DNA from: Microbacterium nymphoidis
GTDB lineage: Bacteria; Actinomycetota; Actinomycetes; Actinomycetales; Microbacteriaceae
Assembly: GCF_021044885.1 (NCBI RefSeq)
Contig: NZ_JAJNOD010000001.1
Span: 1 to 64,000 of the forward strand
Direction: 5' to 3'
DNA length: 64,000 nucleotides
Both the position numbers and the translations under genes were made by a program. Of this stretch, positions 42,021 to 50,560 are shown piece after piece (the first letter of the stretch is position 1; the number at the start of each line of letters is the position of its first letter). The notes under the pieces are model-generated. The model was given only the letters and a program-made list of their open reading frames with translations, searched no databases and was not told the DNA's origin.

Positions 42021-43049
42021 ATGAAGATCGGTATCCTCACCAGCGGCGGCGACTGCCCCGGACTGAACGCCGTGATCCGCGGCATCGTGCTCAAGGGCAC
42101 CACGACCTACGACCTCGAGTTCGTGGGGATCCGTGACGGCTGGCGTGGTGTGGTCGAGGGCGACTTCATGCCCCTCACCCGTCACGAGGTGAAGGGCCTG
42201 TCCAAGACCGGCGGAACGATCCTCGGTACCAGCCGCACCAACCCCTACGAGGGCGACCGCGGCGGCGCGGAGAACATCGCGAAGACGCTGTACGGGCACA
42301 AGATCGACGGCATCATCGCCATCGGCGGCGAGGGGACGCTGGCGGCGGCCGATCGGCTGTCCAAGGACGGCATCAAGGTGATCGGCGTGCCGAAGACCAT
42401 CGACAACGACCTTCAGGCGACCGACTACTCGTTCGGCTTCGACACGGCCGTCAACATCGCGACGGACGCGATGGACCGCCTCCGCACCACCGGCGACTCC
42501 CACCAGCGCTGCATGGTGGCCGAGGTGATGGGCCGCCACGTCGGCTGGATCGCGCTGCACGCCGGCATGGCGGCGGGCGCCCACGCCATCCTCATCCCCG
42601 AGCACCCGATGACCCTCGACGAGATCGCGGCGCTCGTCACCTCCGCGCACGACCGGGGCCGGGCGCCGCTGGTGGTGGTCTCCGAGGGCTTCACTCTCAA
42701 GGGCATGGACGAGGCGTACAGCGACAAGGGCCTCGACGCGTTCAACCGTCCGCGCCTGGGCGGCATCGGCGACCTGCTCGCCCCGGAGATCGAGCGCATC
42801 ACCGGAATCGAGACCCGCGCCACGATCCTCGGCCACATCCAGCGCGGCGGAGCGCCCAGCGCCTTCGACCGCGTGCTGGCCACACGCCTCGGCCTGCACG
42901 CCGCCGACGCGATCGTCGACGGCGCCTGGGGACAGATGGTGGCCCTGCAGGGCACCGACATCGTTCGCGTTCCGTTCGCCGACGCGCTCGGTGAGCTGAA
43001 CACGGTGCCGAAGCACCGCTACGACGAGGCTGCTGCTCTCTTCGGCTGA
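42021..43049 (+). CDS. pfkA: 6-phosphofructokinase
   Basis: 342 aa. GILTSGGDCPGLNAVIRG, IIAIGGEGTLAAADRL (about 100) and VPKTIDNDL (about 124) are the nucleotide and fructose 6-phosphate loops; AEVMGRHVGW and GHIQRGGAPSAFDR follow. At the two positions that separate ATP and pyrophosphate users (E. coli Gly104 and Gly124), it has Gly and Lys, the mixed combination of group III enzymes, several of which use ATP. It performs the committed step of glycolysis. A TAGATT box lies about 60 bp upstream in an unusually AT-rich 250-bp region with no other gene. Confidence 0.94.
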   Translation: MKIGILTSGGDCPGLNAVIRGIVLKGTTTYDLEFVGIRDGWRGVVEGDFMPLTRHEVKGLSKTGGTILGTSRTNPYEGDRGGAENIAKTLYGHKIDGIIAIGGEGTLAAADRLSKDGIKVIGVPKTIDNDLQATDYSFGFDTAVNIATDAMDRLRTTGDSHQRCMVAEVMGRHVGWIALHAGMAAGAHAILIPEHPMTLDEIAALVTSAHDRGRAPLVVVSEGFTLKGMDEAYSDKGLDAFNRPRLGGIGDLLAPEIERITGIETRATILGHIQRGGAPSAFDRVLATRLGLHAADAIVDGAWGQMVALQGTDIVRVPFADALGELNTVPKHRYDEAAALFG

Positions 43050-43060
43050 GCCGCGACGAG

Positions 43061-43096
43061 CAGGGCCGGGCTGCGGGACACCCCGCCCCGGCCTTG
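43061..43096 (+). terminator. Terminator of pfkA
   Basis: CAGGGCCGGG (43061-43070) pairs with CCCGGCCTTG (43087-43096) with one G-T pair. The tail is not T-rich. Confidence 0.5.
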
Positions 43097-43125
43097 CGCC
43101 GTTCCGTGAGGCCGTGGTGGATCGG

Positions 43126-43806
43126 TCAGGCTTCTGACGGGGCCGGGCCGTAGGCGGTGACCACGCACCGCACCAGCTCCTGCTCCATGGCCTCGGTGAG
43201 TTCGGCCTCCAGCTCCTCGAACCGGGCGGCGGGATCGGACGGTGCCGCGGCGGCGATGAGGCGGTGGACGTCATCGATGGAGGTGACGTCCTCACGCTCG
43301 ATGAGGGGCCCGAGCAGTTCCTGGAGCGAGATGACCGCTCGGTGGGTGCGCTGCGCTCCGATCAGCCCGGCGGCATCGCGGGCGATTGCGAGGTCCTGCT
43401 GACCCCAGTTGCCGAGGAACTGCAGGAAGCCGCCGTTGTAGACGTCCGCCTCGAGTCGCCAGAGCGCCACCAGTTCCCGATCGCGGGCGCTGAGGGCGGC
43501 GGCGTCCCAGCCGGCGCGCTGGAGCACACCGAGCGCTCCCTCGTAGAGCCGGTCCTGCTCGATGATCCAGAGGGACAGCGCCCCCTCGGGTTCCTCCTGA
43601 CCGAGCGCGGGCCAGTTGACACCACGACCGTGGTCGACGAGCACCCAGCGCCGCTGCTGCGACGCGGGAAGCTCGGCCGCACGGGAGGCCCAGGAGAGTG
43701 GTGCGCCCAGGGTGCGGCCGTCATCGAGGTCCACGAGCACGCGGCGGGTGTCAAAGCGGACATCCACGATGCGGGCGCGGACGTGATCGGCGGAATGCGG
43801 TGTCAC
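43126..43806 (-). CDS. DUF2442-DUF4375 fusion protein
   Basis: 226 aa from the GTG at 43806. An in-frame ATG at 43824 lies inside the upstream terminator hairpin and is less likely. Residues 1-80 (VDVRFDTRRVLVDLDDGRTLGAPLSW... LVDHGRGVNWPAL) match DUF2442. Residues about 85-226 contain DVYNGGFLQFLGNWG, the core of DUF4375 (DMP19-like). Neither domain has an established enzyme activity; DMP19 is a DNA-mimic in Neisseria. The predicted protein is acidic and cytosolic. It is convergent with pfkA. Confidence 0.75.
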   Translation of the reverse strand: MTPHSADHVRARIVDVRFDTRRVLVDLDDGRTLGAPLSWASRAAELPASQQRRWVLVDHGRGVNWPALGQEEPEGALSLWIIEQDRLYEGALGVLQRAGWDAAALSARDRELVALWRLEADVYNGGFLQFLGNWGQQDLAIARDAAGLIGAQRTHRAVISLQELLGPLIEREDVTSIDDVHRLIAAAAPSDPAARFEELEAELTEAMEQELVRCVVTAYGPAPSEA

Positions 43807-43821
43807 AGACCCATGATGCAG

Positions 43822-43856
43822 CACACGGGGCGGAAGGATCCCTTCCGCCCCGTGTG
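43822..43856 (-). terminator. Terminator of oligopeptidase gene
   Basis: A 16-bp perfect stem, CACACGGGGCGGAAGG (43822-43837) and its complement (43841-43856), with a 3-nt loop. It lies 13 nt after the stop of the oligopeptidase gene on the minus strand. Confidence 0.85.
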
Positions 43857-43868
43857 TGGCGACTGGCC

Positions 43869-45992
43869 TCAGACCGCGGGTTCGACCTCCGCCACGCCGA
43901 GGACCTCGAACAACCAGGCCAGCTCATAGGCACGTTCCTGCCACGAGTTGTAGCGGCCGGTGACGCCACCGTGCCCGGCCACCATCTCGCACTTGAGGAG
44001 CGCGTCGGCGCCGACGTCGCGCAGTCGGGCCACCCACTTGGCCGGTTCGACATACAGGACGCGGGTGTCGTTGAGCGAGGTGACGGCGAGGATGCGGGGG
44101 TAGTCCACGCCCTCTCGCACGTTCTCGTAGGGCGTGTACGACTTCATGTACTCGTACACCTCGGCGTCCGCGAGCGGGTTTCCCCACTCGTCCCACTCGA
44201 TCACCGTGAGCGGGAGCGAGGGATCCAGGATCGAGGTGAGGGCGTCGACGAACGGCACCGAGGCGAGGACGCCGGCGAAGAGCTCGGGGGCGAGGTTGGC
44301 CACCGCGCCCATCAGCAGCCCGCCCGCCGAGCCGCCCTCGGCCACCATGCGCTCCGGAGAGGTGTATCCCTCCGCGACGAGGTGCCGGGCGACGGCCACG
44401 AAGTCCGAGAAGCTGTTCTTCTTGTTGCGGATCTTGCCGTCCTCGTACCAGGCGCGCCCCATCTCACCGCCGCCGCGCACGTGAGCCACCGCGAAGATCA
44501 CACCGCGATCGAGCGCCGACAGCCGCATCGAGGAGAACCCGGGATCGATCGAGTGCTCGTACGATCCGTAGCCGTACAGGTGCAGCGGTCGCACGGGCGC
44601 TCCCGGACCCACCGGCCCGAAGGATCGTCGCCATACCAGGGAGACGGGGATCTGCGTGCCGTCGTCGGCCGTGGCCCAGACACGGGCCTGCTCGTAGTCG
44701 TCGGGGTCGTAGCCGCCGAGCACCGGCTGTTGCTTGCGCAGGTGCAGCTGTCCGGTTGCCACCTCCCAGTCGTAGACGCTGGAGGGCGTCACGAACGAGC
44801 CGTAGCCGAGTCGCACCTGCGGCGGTGCCCACTCGGAGTTGCCCGAGACGCCCACGCTGTACAGCGGCTCCTCGAAGCCCAGCTCATCGATCGCGCCGGT
44901 GGCGTAGTCGAGCCGTCCGACGCGGACGAGCCCTGCTCGGCGGTACTCCACCACGGCGAAGTCACGGAAGCACTCGATGCCCAGCACGCGCCTTCCCGGC
45001 TCATGAGGAAGCACAGGGGTGCGCTCGCCGCGAGGATCATCGGCGCTCACCCGGACCAGCTCGAAGTCGAGAGCATCGGCGTTGTGGGTGATGAAGAGCA
45101 CATCTTCGCCGTCGATCACCGCGTGGTCGACGCCGTACTCGACTCCCTCCACGGCGGGCCAGACCACCGCGGGCGCCGAGGTCAGGTCGGCTGCCGGGAC
45201 GAGCGCCACCTCGCTGGTGATGGAGGAGCCCTTCTCGATGACCAGGTACGCATCGCTGCGCGTGAAGCCGGCACCCACCCAGAACCGCTCGTCGTCCTCG
45301 TGGAACAACCGGACGTCCTCGGCGCGCGGTGTGCCGATCCGGTGCAGCCAGACGGTGTCGGGACGCCAGGCGTCATCGACCGTGGTGTAGATGAAGCCCG
45401 AGCCGTCGGGGACGAACTCGGCGCCGCCCGCGGTGCCCTCGATCACGTCGTCGTAGGTGACCCCGTCCACCAGGTTGCGCACCCGGATGGTGTACCGCTC
45501 GTCGCCCTCCACGTCGATACCCCACAGCATGTGGGTGCCGTCGCGCGAGATGTCCATGCTGCCGACGGAGAAGAACTCATGCCCTTCGGCCTCGACGTTG
45601 CCGTCGAAGAGCACCTCTTCGCCGTCGACCGGTGCGTCCGCGGTGAGCTGCGGGGGAGTCCAGTCGTCCGGGGAGGACAACGGTGCGCGGCACTGCACGC
45701 CGTACTGCTTGCCTTCGATCGTGCGGCCGTAGTACCACCAGTTGCCGCGTCGGCTGGGAACGGACAGGTCGCTTTCCAGGGTGCGCGCCTTCACCTCGTC
45801 GAAGATGCGCGCGCGCAACGCCGCGAGGTGCTCGGTGCGAGCGTCGGTGTAGGCGTTCTCGGCCTCGAGATGCGCGATGACCTCGGGGTCCTCCTTGGCG
45901 CGCAGCCACTCGTACGGGTCGGAGAAGGTGTCGCCGTGGTGGACGCGGTCGATCGGGCGCTGCTCGGCCCGGGGAGCCTGAATCTCTGTCAC
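43869..45992 (-). CDS. ptrB: Oligopeptidase B (S9A serine peptidase)
   Basis: 707 aa. The N-terminal propeller begins near DPYEWLRAKEDPEV. The C-terminal alpha/beta hydrolase has PLHLYGYGSYEHSIDPGFSS, the nucleophile in AEGGSAGGLLMG (about 550), the Asp in TSLNDTRVLY and the His in AGHGGVTGRY. VDYPRILAVTSLNDTRV is typical of OpdB. It cuts short peptides after Arg/Lys in the cytosol. The GTG start at 45992 is fixed by TAGCGT 6 nt upstream. It is divergent from the OmpA-domain lipoprotein gene. Confidence 0.93.
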   Translation of the reverse strand: MTEIQAPRAEQRPIDRVHHGDTFSDPYEWLRAKEDPEVIAHLEAENAYTDARTEHLAALRARIFDEVKARTLESDLSVPSRRGNWWYYGRTIEGKQYGVQCRAPLSSPDDWTPPQLTADAPVDGEEVLFDGNVEAEGHEFFSVGSMDISRDGTHMLWGIDVEGDERYTIRVRNLVDGVTYDDVIEGTAGGAEFVPDGSGFIYTTVDDAWRPDTVWLHRIGTPRAEDVRLFHEDDERFWVGAGFTRSDAYLVIEKGSSITSEVALVPAADLTSAPAVVWPAVEGVEYGVDHAVIDGEDVLFITHNADALDFELVRVSADDPRGERTPVLPHEPGRRVLGIECFRDFAVVEYRRAGLVRVGRLDYATGAIDELGFEEPLYSVGVSGNSEWAPPQVRLGYGSFVTPSSVYDWEVATGQLHLRKQQPVLGGYDPDDYEQARVWATADDGTQIPVSLVWRRSFGPVGPGAPVRPLHLYGYGSYEHSIDPGFSSMRLSALDRGVIFAVAHVRGGGEMGRAWYEDGKIRNKKNSFSDFVAVARHLVAEGYTSPERMVAEGGSAGGLLMGAVANLAPELFAGVLASVPFVDALTSILDPSLPLTVIEWDEWGNPLADAEVYEYMKSYTPYENVREGVDYPRILAVTSLNDTRVLYVEPAKWVARLRDVGADALLKCEMVAGHGGVTGRYNSWQERAYELAWLFEVLGVAEVEPAV

Positions 45993-45998
45993 TGCTCC

Positions 45999-46004
45999 AC
46001 GCTA
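45999..46004 (-). promoter_or_regulatory. -10 box of ptrB (leaderless)
   Basis: TAGCGT on the minus strand, 6 nt before the GTG at 45992. Confidence 0.55.
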
Positions 46005-46161
46005 TCGCGCCCCCGGGCACGGCACGGCGGTCGTCCGGGGCGGTTCCTGGCGCAACGGTCGTTCCGGGGGACCAGGGGATCGCTGCGCCCGCCGGCCGGG
46101 TTGTCGCAGACCTGAGACAGCTTCGCGACAGATGCGCCACCGCCGGTTCACCCGCTCACCG

Positions 46162-46167
46162 TAGGGT
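46162..46167 (+). promoter_or_regulatory. -10 box of OmpA-domain lipoprotein (leaderless)
   Basis: TAGGGT, 6 nt before the ATG at 46174. Confidence 0.6.
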
Positions 46168-46173
46168 CGAATC

Positions 46174-47397
46174 ATGAACGCAGATCGGACAGCACGCGCC
46201 TGGGGGGCGCTGCTCCTCGCCACGTCTCTCACCCTTCCGCTCGCCGCCTGCGCGGCTGAGGTCCAGCAGCCCGCGAGTGCCACCTCGTCGAGTGCCGACA
46301 AGCCGACGACTACCGCGCCCTCGCCGAGCGCCTCCGCGACCGACGACGCGGCGGCCGCGATCGCGGGGTACGCCCCGGGTGAGATCCCGCCGATCCCCGC
46401 GCTGGTGATTCCGTCCATCGCGATGGCCGACGAAGCGCTCGCGGGGGTGGCCACCCGGTTCGCCTCCGACATCCCGCAGATCCCCGGCATCCGCATCACG
46501 CCCGCAGCCTGCGGCGACGCCGTCGCTCGCGCCACCGCGGGAGGGGTCATGGTGCTCAACGGCGATGGTTCCGGCTCGGTCTCCGGCGACGGCGGCACGA
46601 CGGTCAACAACGGTGACGGCTCCGGCTCGTTCACCGTGGGCGACGGGGTGGGCGTCGTCAACGGCGACGGCTCGGGCTCGTTCAGCGGTGGCGATGTCAC
46701 GATCGTGAGCAACGGTGACGGCTCCGGCTCCTACAGCGACGCGAACCTCACCGTCGTGGTGAACGGCGATGGTTCCGGCTCCTCGTCGGACGCGAACCGG
46801 GGCACGACACTGGTCAACAACGGCGACGGCTCGGGCTCGTTCTCCACGCAGACCACCACCATCGTCAACAACGGCGACGGCTCGGGCTCGTACAGCGACG
46901 GCGAGCACACGGTGGTCAACCACGGCGACGGCACCGGCCTGTTCGACGGGGCCACCATCGACATGGAACCGCTCGTGAAGGCTGCGCCCGTGGGCCTGTT
47001 CCCCAAGATGGGCGCGCTCGCTCCCATCGAGTACTGCGGCACCACCATCACGCTCGAGGACGGCGTGCTGTTCGACTTCGACCGCTCCGACATCCGCCCG
47101 GACGCCGCGGCCACCATGGATGCGCTGGCGAAGGCGCTGACCGCGCTGAGCGTGCCGGCCGCCGAGGTGGGCGGTCACACCGATGCGATCGGCGACGACG
47201 CGTACAACCTCACCCTGTCCGACGAACGCGCGCAGTCGGTCGTCGCCGCACTCCAGCAGCGCGGCGTCGCGACCTCATTCACCGCCGTCGGCTACGGCGA
47301 GAGCGCACCGGTCGCGCTCAACGAGATCAACGGCGCAGACAACCCCGAGGGGCGTCAGCTGAACCGGCGCGTCGAGATCTTCGTCCCCGCGTTCTGA
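46174..47397 (+). CDS. OmpA-domain lipoprotein with NGDGSGS repeats
   Basis: 407 aa. A lipoprotein signal (lipobox LAAC, Cys about 26) is followed by a Ser/Thr linker and a short domain. Eight repeats of 17-19 residues centred on NGDGSGS[F/Y/V] occupy about 126-259. The C-terminal OmpA-like domain (about 290-407) has EDGVLFDFDRSDIRPDAAATM, GHTDAIGDDAYNLTLSDERAQSV and LNRRVEIFV, including the Asp and Arg that bind the peptidoglycan diamino acid. It would be anchored in the membrane and grip the wall. OmpA domains are unusual but not unknown in monoderm bacteria. The repeats could form a beta-solenoid, possibly calcium-binding (inference). Confidence 0.88.
   Translation: MNADRTARAWGALLLATSLTLPLAACAAEVQQPASATSSSADKPTTTAPSPSASATDDAAAAIAGYAPGEIPPIPALVIPSIAMADEALAGVATRFASDIPQIPGIRITPAACGDAVARATAGGVMVLNGDGSGSVSGDGGTTVNNGDGSGSFTVGDGVGVVNGDGSGSFSGGDVTIVSNGDGSGSYSDANLTVVVNGDGSGSSSDANRGTTLVNNGDGSGSFSTQTTTIVNNGDGSGSYSDGEHTVVNHGDGTGLFDGATIDMEPLVKAAPVGLFPKMGALAPIEYCGTTITLEDGVLFDFDRSDIRPDAAATMDALAKALTALSVPAAEVGGHTDAIGDDAYNLTLSDERAQSVVAALQQRGVATSFTAVGYGESAPVALNEINGADNPEGRQLNRRVEIFVPAF
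46549..46950. repeat. Eight NGDGSGS-coding repeats
   Basis: Imperfect in-frame repeats of about 51-57 bp sharing AACGGCGACGGCTCGGGCTC. The DNA is more conserved at the core than between cores. Confidence 0.85.
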
Positions 47398-47605
47398 GCC
47401 GGCCTCACCGTCTCCTCGCCTCCCCGTCGCCTCGCCGCGACGGGGAGGCGACCCGTCTGCGGCACCGCTGCGTTTTATCCGTCCCCGGGGCCGCGTGTAG
47501 GATTCTGAATGGCCGGTTGCCGGTTCTTGAAAACGAGGTGAACTCTTCGCTCACCAGGTCGATCACGTCGACGCCATTCCTCGTACATCCATCTGAAAGC
47601 GGCCG

Positions 47606-49117
47606 GTGGAACTCGCAGCCCTCATCGTCGTCCTGGTCATTCTCCTGGCGCTGTTCTTCGACTTCACGAACGGCTTCCACGACACCGCGAACGCGATGGC
47701 GACGCCCATCGCCACGGGTGCGCTGAAGCCCAAGACCGCGGTCCTCCTGGCGGCCGTGCTGAACCTGGTGGGGGCGTTCTTGTCCACCGAGGTGTCGAAG
47801 ACCATCTCCGGCGGCATCATCAACGAGGCCGACATCCTCGCAGCAGACGACAGTCACACGCTGTTCCCCTCGCTGATCTTCGCCGCCCTGATCGGCGCGA
47901 TCACCTGGAACATGCTCACCTGGCTGCTCGGCCTTCCCTCCAGCTCCTCGCACGCGCTGTTCGGCGGCCTCATCGGCGCCACGATCGTCGGCGTCAACAT
48001 GTCGGCCATCAACTTCGGCGCGGTGATGTCCAAGATCATCCTGCCTGCCCTGATCGCGCCGTTCACGGCGGCCATCATCGCCTTCGTCGCCACGAAGATC
48101 GCGTACGGCGTCACCCGTCGCTATGACGGCAAACCCGACGGGCGCGACGGCTTCCGCTGGGGCCAGATCGTCACCAGCTCCATGGTGGCGCTCGCCCACG
48201 GCACCAACGACGCCCAGAAGACCATGGGTGTGATCACCCTGGCCCTGCTCACGGTCGGCTGGCAGTCGCAGCACGAGCCGCAGTTCTGGGTCATCCTGCT
48301 CTGCGCGCTCACGATCGCCGCGGGCACCTACATCGGCGGGTGGCGGATCATCCGCACGCTCGGCAAGGGTCTCACCGACGTCAAGCCCGCGCAGGGCTTC
48401 TCCGCCGAAGCGTCCACCGCCGCCACCATCCTGGCGTCGTCCGCATTCGGTTTCGCCCTCTCCACCACTCAGGTGGCCTCCGGCTCGGTCATCGGCTCCG
48501 GCCTCGGCCGCCGCGGCTCGAAGGTGCGCTGGGGGACAGCAGGAAAGATCATGATCGGCTGGCTGCTGACGCTGCCCGCCGCAGGTCTGGTCGGCGCGCT
48601 CGCGGCGCTCGTCGTGGTGGCGTTCGGTCACTGGGGCGTGCTCGTCGACGCCGTCATCGCGCTGGTCGTGATCATCGGGCTGTTCCTCTACTCGCGCCGC
48701 AACATGGTCCACGCCGGCAACGCCATGAGCGATGTCGCCGCCTCCGGCGTCGCTGTCGCCGTCGAGGACAACCCGCCGCCCACCCGCACCCAGCGCATGA
48801 TCATGCGTGCGGAGGAGCGTGCTCAGGCTCAGGCCCAGCGGCAGATCGACGAGGTCGAGCGGCAAGCACGCGCGGCGGAACGCCGTGCCGTGGAAGCGGA
48901 GGAGTGGGCGCAGGAGGTCGAGCAGCGGCTGCGCAAGGCGGAGCGCAAGGCCAAGGCGGCCAAGGAGCAGGCAGCCGCCGCGAAGGTCAAGGCGAAGGAC
49001 GTCCGCGACAAGTCCGAGAAGTCGCGCGCAGACAAGGCGCGCGCCAAGTCCGGTGGCGAGAAGGCAGCGAGCGCGGATCACCAGGGTGCGCGCGAGAAGA
49101 AGGAGTCGGGACGATGA
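47606..49117 (+). CDS. pit: Pit-family inorganic phosphate transporter
   Basis: 503 aa. The N-terminal signature FFDFTNGFHDTANAMATPIATGAL and the C-terminal inverted copy ALAHGTNDAQKTMGVI are the two PiT repeats (GxxD/NxxNA type). About ten membrane helices reach to residue 365. The last 130 residues are a highly charged helical tail (ERAQAQAQRQIDEVERQARAAERR and on), probably a cytosolic coiled coil. It takes up phosphate with protons or as a metal complex. The GTG start follows a 130-bp gap with TAGGAT at about 47500. Its stop overlaps the next gene. Confidence 0.92.
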   Translation: MELAALIVVLVILLALFFDFTNGFHDTANAMATPIATGALKPKTAVLLAAVLNLVGAFLSTEVSKTISGGIINEADILAADDSHTLFPSLIFAALIGAITWNMLTWLLGLPSSSSHALFGGLIGATIVGVNMSAINFGAVMSKIILPALIAPFTAAIIAFVATKIAYGVTRRYDGKPDGRDGFRWGQIVTSSMVALAHGTNDAQKTMGVITLALLTVGWQSQHEPQFWVILLCALTIAAGTYIGGWRIIRTLGKGLTDVKPAQGFSAEASTAATILASSAFGFALSTTQVASGSVIGSGLGRRGSKVRWGTAGKIMIGWLLTLPAAGLVGALAALVVVAFGHWGVLVDAVIALVVIIGLFLYSRRNMVHAGNAMSDVAASGVAVAVEDNPPPTRTQRMIMRAEERAQAQAQRQIDEVERQARAAERRAVEAEEWAQEVEQRLRKAERKAKAAKEQAAAAKVKAKDVRDKSEKSRADKARAKSGGEKAASADHQGAREKKESGR

Positions 49118-49455
49118 GCATCGAGTGGAGCGCCTTTCTCAACGTCTTCGTCGGTGCGCTCATCGGCGCCTCCGCTGTGGTGCTCTTCTACGCGTGCGGC
49201 GTGCGCCTGCTGGTGCGCGCCGGCCGTGCGCCGGTGGTCGGTCCCGCTGAGTTCACCGACGCGATCACCGTCATCTCGGAGAAGGAGGCGCAGCGCGCTC
49301 AGAAGGCCGCGGCCAAGGCCGCGCGCAAGAGTCCGCTGACGTTCTCGCAGAAGCGCCTTGCCCTGTACGGTGCATACGCGTGCTTCACGCTGTGCGGCGC
49401 GGCGCTGCTGGGCGGCGTGCTCATGATCGTCTTCAAGAACGCCCTGTTCGGCTGA
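49114..49455 (+). CDS. Small two-helix membrane protein coupled to Pit
   Basis: 113 aa from the ATG at 49114 (ATGA overlap with pit). One helix lies at about 8-32 and another at about 87-110. Between them is a basic, Ala/Lys-rich helical stretch (EKEAQRAQKAAAKAARK) similar in character to the Pit C-terminal tail. The tight coupling and matching tails suggest the two proteins interact, but no function is known. Confidence 0.7.
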   Translation: MSIEWSAFLNVFVGALIGASAVVLFYACGVRLLVRAGRAPVVGPAEFTDAITVISEKEAQRAQKAAAKAARKSPLTFSQKRLALYGAYACFTLCGAALLGGVLMIVFKNALFG

Positions 49456-49520
49456 CCCGTACTCTCCCTGCGCGACGCCCGCACGGATCGGTCCTCGCGC
49501 CTCGCGTCGGTGGCGGTTCC

Positions 49521-49526
49521 TAGACT
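49521..49526 (+). promoter_or_regulatory. -10 box of phosphoesterase gene (leaderless)
   Basis: TAGACT, 6 nt before the ATG at 49533. Confidence 0.6.
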
Positions 49527-49532
49527 GTCTGC

Positions 49533-50429
49533 ATGAACGAGCTCCGCTTCGGTGCACACGCCCCCGCCCGTCGCACGTTGCTGCACCTCAGCGACACGCA
49601 CCTTCTCGAAGGGGCGCGCCTCGGAGGTCGCTACGACACGGTGGCCAACCTCGAACGCACCCTGGAGCGCATCCGTGCCATGCAGCCGCATCCCGACGCG
49701 ATCATCCTCACGGGGGATCTGACCGAGCGGGGAGAGCCCGCGTCGTATCGCCGTCTGCGCGTCCTGCTCGAGCCGCTCGCCCAGGAGATCGGTGCCACGC
49801 TCATCTGGGTGGCGGGAAACCACGACGAGCGGCCCGCTCTGCGCGAGCACCTGCTCGACCGGCCGGCCACGCAGGAACCGGTCACCTCTGTTCACGATCT
49901 GGACGGTCTGCGGGTGATCGCCCTCGATTCGACGGTGCCGGGGTGGCATCACGGCGAACTCGATGTGACGCAGCTGGAGTGGCTGCGAGAAGAGCTGAAG
50001 ACTCCCGCACCGCTGGGCACGATCCTCGCGATGCACCACCCGCCGCTGCCCAGCCACATCCCGTTCTTCGACATCCTGGAGCTGCGCGATCAGCCGTCGC
50101 TCGCCGCCGCCATCGAGGGCGGCGACGTGCGCGCGATCCTCGCGGGGCACCTGCACTACTCCACCAGCGGGACGTTCCATGGTGTTCCAGTGAGCGTGGC
50201 ATCTGCCACGTGTTACACGATGGATCTCGCCCTGCCCGATGACCGGGTGAACGGCATGGACGCCGGTCAGTCCTTCCACCTCGTCCATGTCTGGGACGAC
50301 ACCATCACCCATGCGGTCGTCCCGGTGGCATCGGCGGAGCCCGCGGACACCTTCACGCCGGAGTGGTACGCGAAGCTCGCGGCGATGAGCGAGCAGGAAC
50401 GACTGGACTACTTCAGCCGCAAACGCTGA
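49533..50429 (+). CDS. Calcineurin-like metallophosphoesterase (CpdA-type)
   Basis: 298 aa. The five metallophosphoesterase blocks are in order: LHLSDTHL, ILTGDLTERG, VAGNHDERP, AMHHPPLP and LAGHLHYSTSG. VIALDSTVPGWHHGEL is typical of class III cyclic nucleotide phosphodiesterases such as CpdA/Rv0805. cAMP hydrolysis is plausible but the family has broader activity. It is cytosolic, with no signal. It stands alone after the pit pair. Confidence 0.85.
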   Translation: MNELRFGAHAPARRTLLHLSDTHLLEGARLGGRYDTVANLERTLERIRAMQPHPDAIILTGDLTERGEPASYRRLRVLLEPLAQEIGATLIWVAGNHDERPALREHLLDRPATQEPVTSVHDLDGLRVIALDSTVPGWHHGELDVTQLEWLREELKTPAPLGTILAMHHPPLPSHIPFFDILELRDQPSLAAAIEGGDVRAILAGHLHYSTSGTFHGVPVSVASATCYTMDLALPDDRVNGMDAGQSFHLVHVWDDTITHAVVPVASAEPADTFTPEWYAKLAAMSEQERLDYFSRKR

Positions 50430-50442
50430 GGCATCCGCTGGT

Positions 50443-50458
50443 GTCTGGCCGGCCAGAC
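50443..50458. promoter_or_regulatory. 16-bp palindrome upstream of aspA
   Basis: GTCTGGCCGGCCAGAC is perfectly palindromic. It lies 14 bp after the phosphoesterase stop and about 100 bp before aspA. TAAGCT (near 50497) could be the aspA -10. It could be an operator or a weak terminator. Confidence 0.4.
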
Positions 50459-50560
50459 GGTTCACTCACAGGGCGCCGTCGCGGACGCGCCCGCCGACTA
50501 AGCTGGATGCATCCCACTCGTTCACACACGACCCACGAGGCCGTACGAAGGAACTGACAT

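Noticed and set aside
47545..47580. PHO box upstream of pit
   Set aside because: GTTCACC and GTGAGCG-like heptamers are visible on the minus strand, but the direct-repeat spacing and second copy are too poor to call.
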